From contig JAJPGV010000021.1 in NCBI GenBank assembly GCA_021325635.1, positions 1 to 54,656 on the forward strand: a stretch of 54,656 nt of DNA, in the 5' to 3' direction. The position numbers and the translations under genes are program-made. A model generated the notes under the pieces. It ran no database searches and had not been told where the DNA came from. It was given only the letters and a program-made list of their open reading frames with translations. Source of the DNA: Chloroflexota bacterium. GTDB lineage: Bacteria > Chloroflexota > JAJPGV01. Below are positions 53,126 through 54,656 of the stretch, piece by piece. Position 1 is the first letter of the stretch; every line of letters begins with the position of its first letter.

Positions 53126-53255
53126 CCTGGCCCTCGACCCTCAACCCTCGACCCTCAACCCTGAACCCTGAACCCTCGACCCTCAACCCTCAACCCTCGA
53201 CCCTCAACCCTGAACCCTCAACCCTGAACCCTCAACCCTGAACCCTCGACCCTCA
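53126..53255. repeat. Heptanucleotide array 9 (CCCTCGA/CCCTCAA/CCCTGAA)
   Basis: About 130 bp of 7-bp units, C-rich on the + strand, fill the gap between the two solute-binding genes. The TGA stop of the upstream gene (53253-53255) is the TCA of the last CCCTCA unit on the + strand. Confidence 0.94.
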
Positions 53256-54446
53256 CTTCTTCGCCAGGATGTTCTGTATCTGCTCCCGGGTCTGGCTCAA
53301 CTTCTTCTCGTCGTTGCGCAGCACGAAGTCGATGTCGACGCTCTTCATCACCACGCCGGCGGCCTTGAGCTTGGCGACTTCGGCGGCGCTGTGCGAGCCG
53401 GGCAGCAACACCTGGTCGTCGAACGAGGTCTTCCAGGTGATGTCCTGCCCCTCCGGGGTCATGACGTAGTTGATGAACAGCTTGGCGGCGTTGGGATGCG
53501 CGGCGTTCTTGGGCACGCCCATGTACCAGTACACCAGCGACGCCGCGTCGGTCGGCACGATCTGCGCCACCGGCGCCCCCTTGGCCTGGGCGCGCAGGGC
53601 ATCCTCGGCGCCGCAGTCCAGGGCGAAGATGTCGAACTCGCCGCTGGCCACGCGCTCGTTGTCGCCGCAGCGAATGAGGCCGCTGAGCTGGTTGGAGAAC
53701 TTGGTCAGGTAGTCCAGCGTCTTCTGCTGTCCCCACCACTCGTCGGCCGCCATGCGGTCGAAGTTGGCGCCATAGGAGGTCGAGGCGATGCGGCCCTTGT
53801 ACTGCGGCTTGAGCAGGTCGTCCATGCTGTGGGGGATGGCGTCGCCCTTGATCTTATTGCTGTTGTAGGTGATGCCCGGCGTGCGCGCGGCCACCTTCAC
53901 CGCCTGCCCGTCCGGGGTGCCCAGCAGCTGCGGGTCCTTGATGGTTTCCGACCAGCTGGCCCAGTCAACCGTCTCCAGCGCCTTGGCGGCCATGAGCGGC
54001 GGGAAGTGCGCCTCCGAGCCCAGCATCACGTCCGAGCTGGCCGGGCGGTTGGTCTGGAACTCCTGCAGGATCTTGGCGGCCATGTCGGGCATGGACGGCC
54101 CCAGCGTGAACTGCACGTCCAGGTTGAGCCCGTAGCGTTTGTTCAGGCCGGCCGCGAAGGCGCGCGCGCCTTCGTCGGCGCCCATGGAGCCGCCACCCCA
54201 CACCAGCTGCAGCTTGCCCTCCTTGCGGGCGCCGTCGACGATGGCCTGCAGCCCGGGCGAGGCCACGGCCGACGCCGGGGCCGAGGCCGCCGGGGAAGCC
54301 GGCCCGGCCGCGCTGCCGGCCGGCGGCTGGCTGGCCGGGGCGGCGCTTCCGCTGCAGGCCGCCAGGGCCAGCGCCAGCGTGATCGCGGCGGTGCCCAGCG
54401 CGCCGCGTGCGTTGGGTCCGGGGAGCTTGCTTCGCACATGAGACAT
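53253..54446 (-). CDS. Iron-type ABC solute-binding lipoprotein 1
   Basis: 397 residues from ATG 54446, with GAAGGAGG upstream; an extension to 54650 would run through the promoter. The lipobox is LALAACSG. A Pro/Ala linker follows, then the type 1 solute-binding domain (LQAIVDGARKEGKLQLVWGGGSMGADEGARAFAAGLNKRYGLNLDVQFTLGPSMPDMAAKILQEFQTNRPASSDVMLGSEAHF ... YMGVPKNAAHPNAAKLFINYVMTPEGQDITWK). It is the first gene of a leftward unit with its paralog and two M24 genes. The ligand is unknown; the M24 genes hint at a peptide or nitrogenous compound. Confidence 0.87.
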   Translation of the reverse strand: MSHVRSKLPGPNARGALGTAAITLALALAACSGSAAPASQPPAGSAAGPASPAASAPASAVASPGLQAIVDGARKEGKLQLVWGGGSMGADEGARAFAAGLNKRYGLNLDVQFTLGPSMPDMAAKILQEFQTNRPASSDVMLGSEAHFPPLMAAKALETVDWASWSETIKDPQLLGTPDGQAVKVAARTPGITYNSNKIKGDAIPHSMDDLLKPQYKGRIASTSYGANFDRMAADEWWGQQKTLDYLTKFSNQLSGLIRCGDNERVASGEFDIFALDCGAEDALRAQAKGAPVAQIVPTDAASLVYWYMGVPKNAAHPNAAKLFINYVMTPEGQDITWKTSFDDQVLLPGSHSAAEVAKLKAAGVVMKSVDIDFVLRNDEKKLSQTREQIQNILAKK

Positions 54447-54505
54447 GACACGCCTCCTTCGTCCGAGCCGTTCGTGCGAGAGAGCGCCGGCCCGGTGTTT
54501 GGCCC

Positions 54506-54534
54506 AGTCTACGCAGCGCCTGCGCCGTTGGCAA
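54506..54534 (-). promoter_or_regulatory. Promoter of the solute-binding/M24 unit
   Basis: On the complement TTGCCA (54534-54529) and TAGACT (54511-54506) are separated by exactly 17 bp. Start of transcription near 54499 gives a leader of about 53 nt carrying the GAAGGAGG site. The remaining DNA to the window end (54535-54656) shows no feature I recognise. Confidence 0.65.
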
Positions 54535-54656
54535 GAAGCGGAAGGAGGCGGATGCAGTATCCCGTTAGTAGGCGGGCTTGGCTGGTCAGTCAAGGATACG
54601 GTCCCAGAAGAAGGGCAGCCGGTCGGAGGCGGCAGCACCTTTGAGGGCATGGAAAA

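Overview
The window is high-GC bacterial chromosome with ordinary operons and several lipoproteins (Ala-Ala-Cys lipoboxes). It carries a PyrR-regulated pyr operon, an endonuclease-type MutL, a type 2 IPP isomerase, a menaquinone-type methyltransferase, and many solitary solute-binding proteins, amidohydrolases and crotonases. This mix suggests a monoderm-like lineage such as Chloroflexota. That placement is inference; no rRNA or other decisive marker is present.

Left part (1-8.8 kb): the tail of an unidentified gene, a crotonase, a LUD-domain protein with a conserved hypothetical, then a catabolic block. The block holds a class II aldolase, a gentisate-dioxygenase-like bicupin, a luciferase-like flavin oxidoreductase, two alpha/beta hydrolases and an IclR regulator with a double operator-like site. 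8.8-16.6 kb is housekeeping: dihydrolipoamide dehydrogenase, IPP isomerase, ribosomal proteins L21 and L27 with a terminator, an AI-2E permease, infC, a second crotonase, clpS with a PPOX-like protein, and DUF169. 16.7-26.8 kb carries a repeat-linker lipoprotein, a lone CoxL-type molybdoprotein, a Tat-exported M23 protein, an arginase coupled to an archaeal-type ornithine cyclodeaminase (arginine to proline), an ABC exporter and small proteins.

26.9-34.8 kb is the leftward operon pyrR-pyrB-pyrC-carA-carB, covering the first three steps of UMP synthesis. It has a good promoter and a PyrR-binding-loop sequence folded over the pyrR ribosome-binding site. 35.2-40.8 kb is a symmetrical block: two 332-aa dihydroxyphthalate-decarboxylase/solute-binding paralogs flanking two amidohydrolase-2 paralogs and an NMT1-type lipoprotein. 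41.3-46.1 kb has a third crotonase, a UbiE/MenG methyltransferase, a TIGR01777 epimerase, a VOC protein and mutL. 46.4-54.4 kb has a FabZ-like dehydratase, three divergent M24-fold proteins, an ornithine cyclodeaminase/mu-crystallin-like protein and two iron-type solute-binding lipoproteins.

The most unusual signal is a set of short tandem repeats, mostly with a 7-bp period: CCCTGAA/CCCTCGA/CCCTAAA/CCCTCAA, GAGTGCC and GAGTGAA classes, plus a looser CCCCTA-type variant. They fill many intergenic gaps. The CCCT class keeps the same strand polarity whatever the gene direction. Arrays repeatedly begin exactly at, or supply, the stop codon of the neighbouring gene, and one class has entered the mutL linker. 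A second theme is translation initiation: infC, lpd, one M24 gene and possibly a membrane ORF appear to start at ATA, CTG or ATC, and several genes look leaderless.
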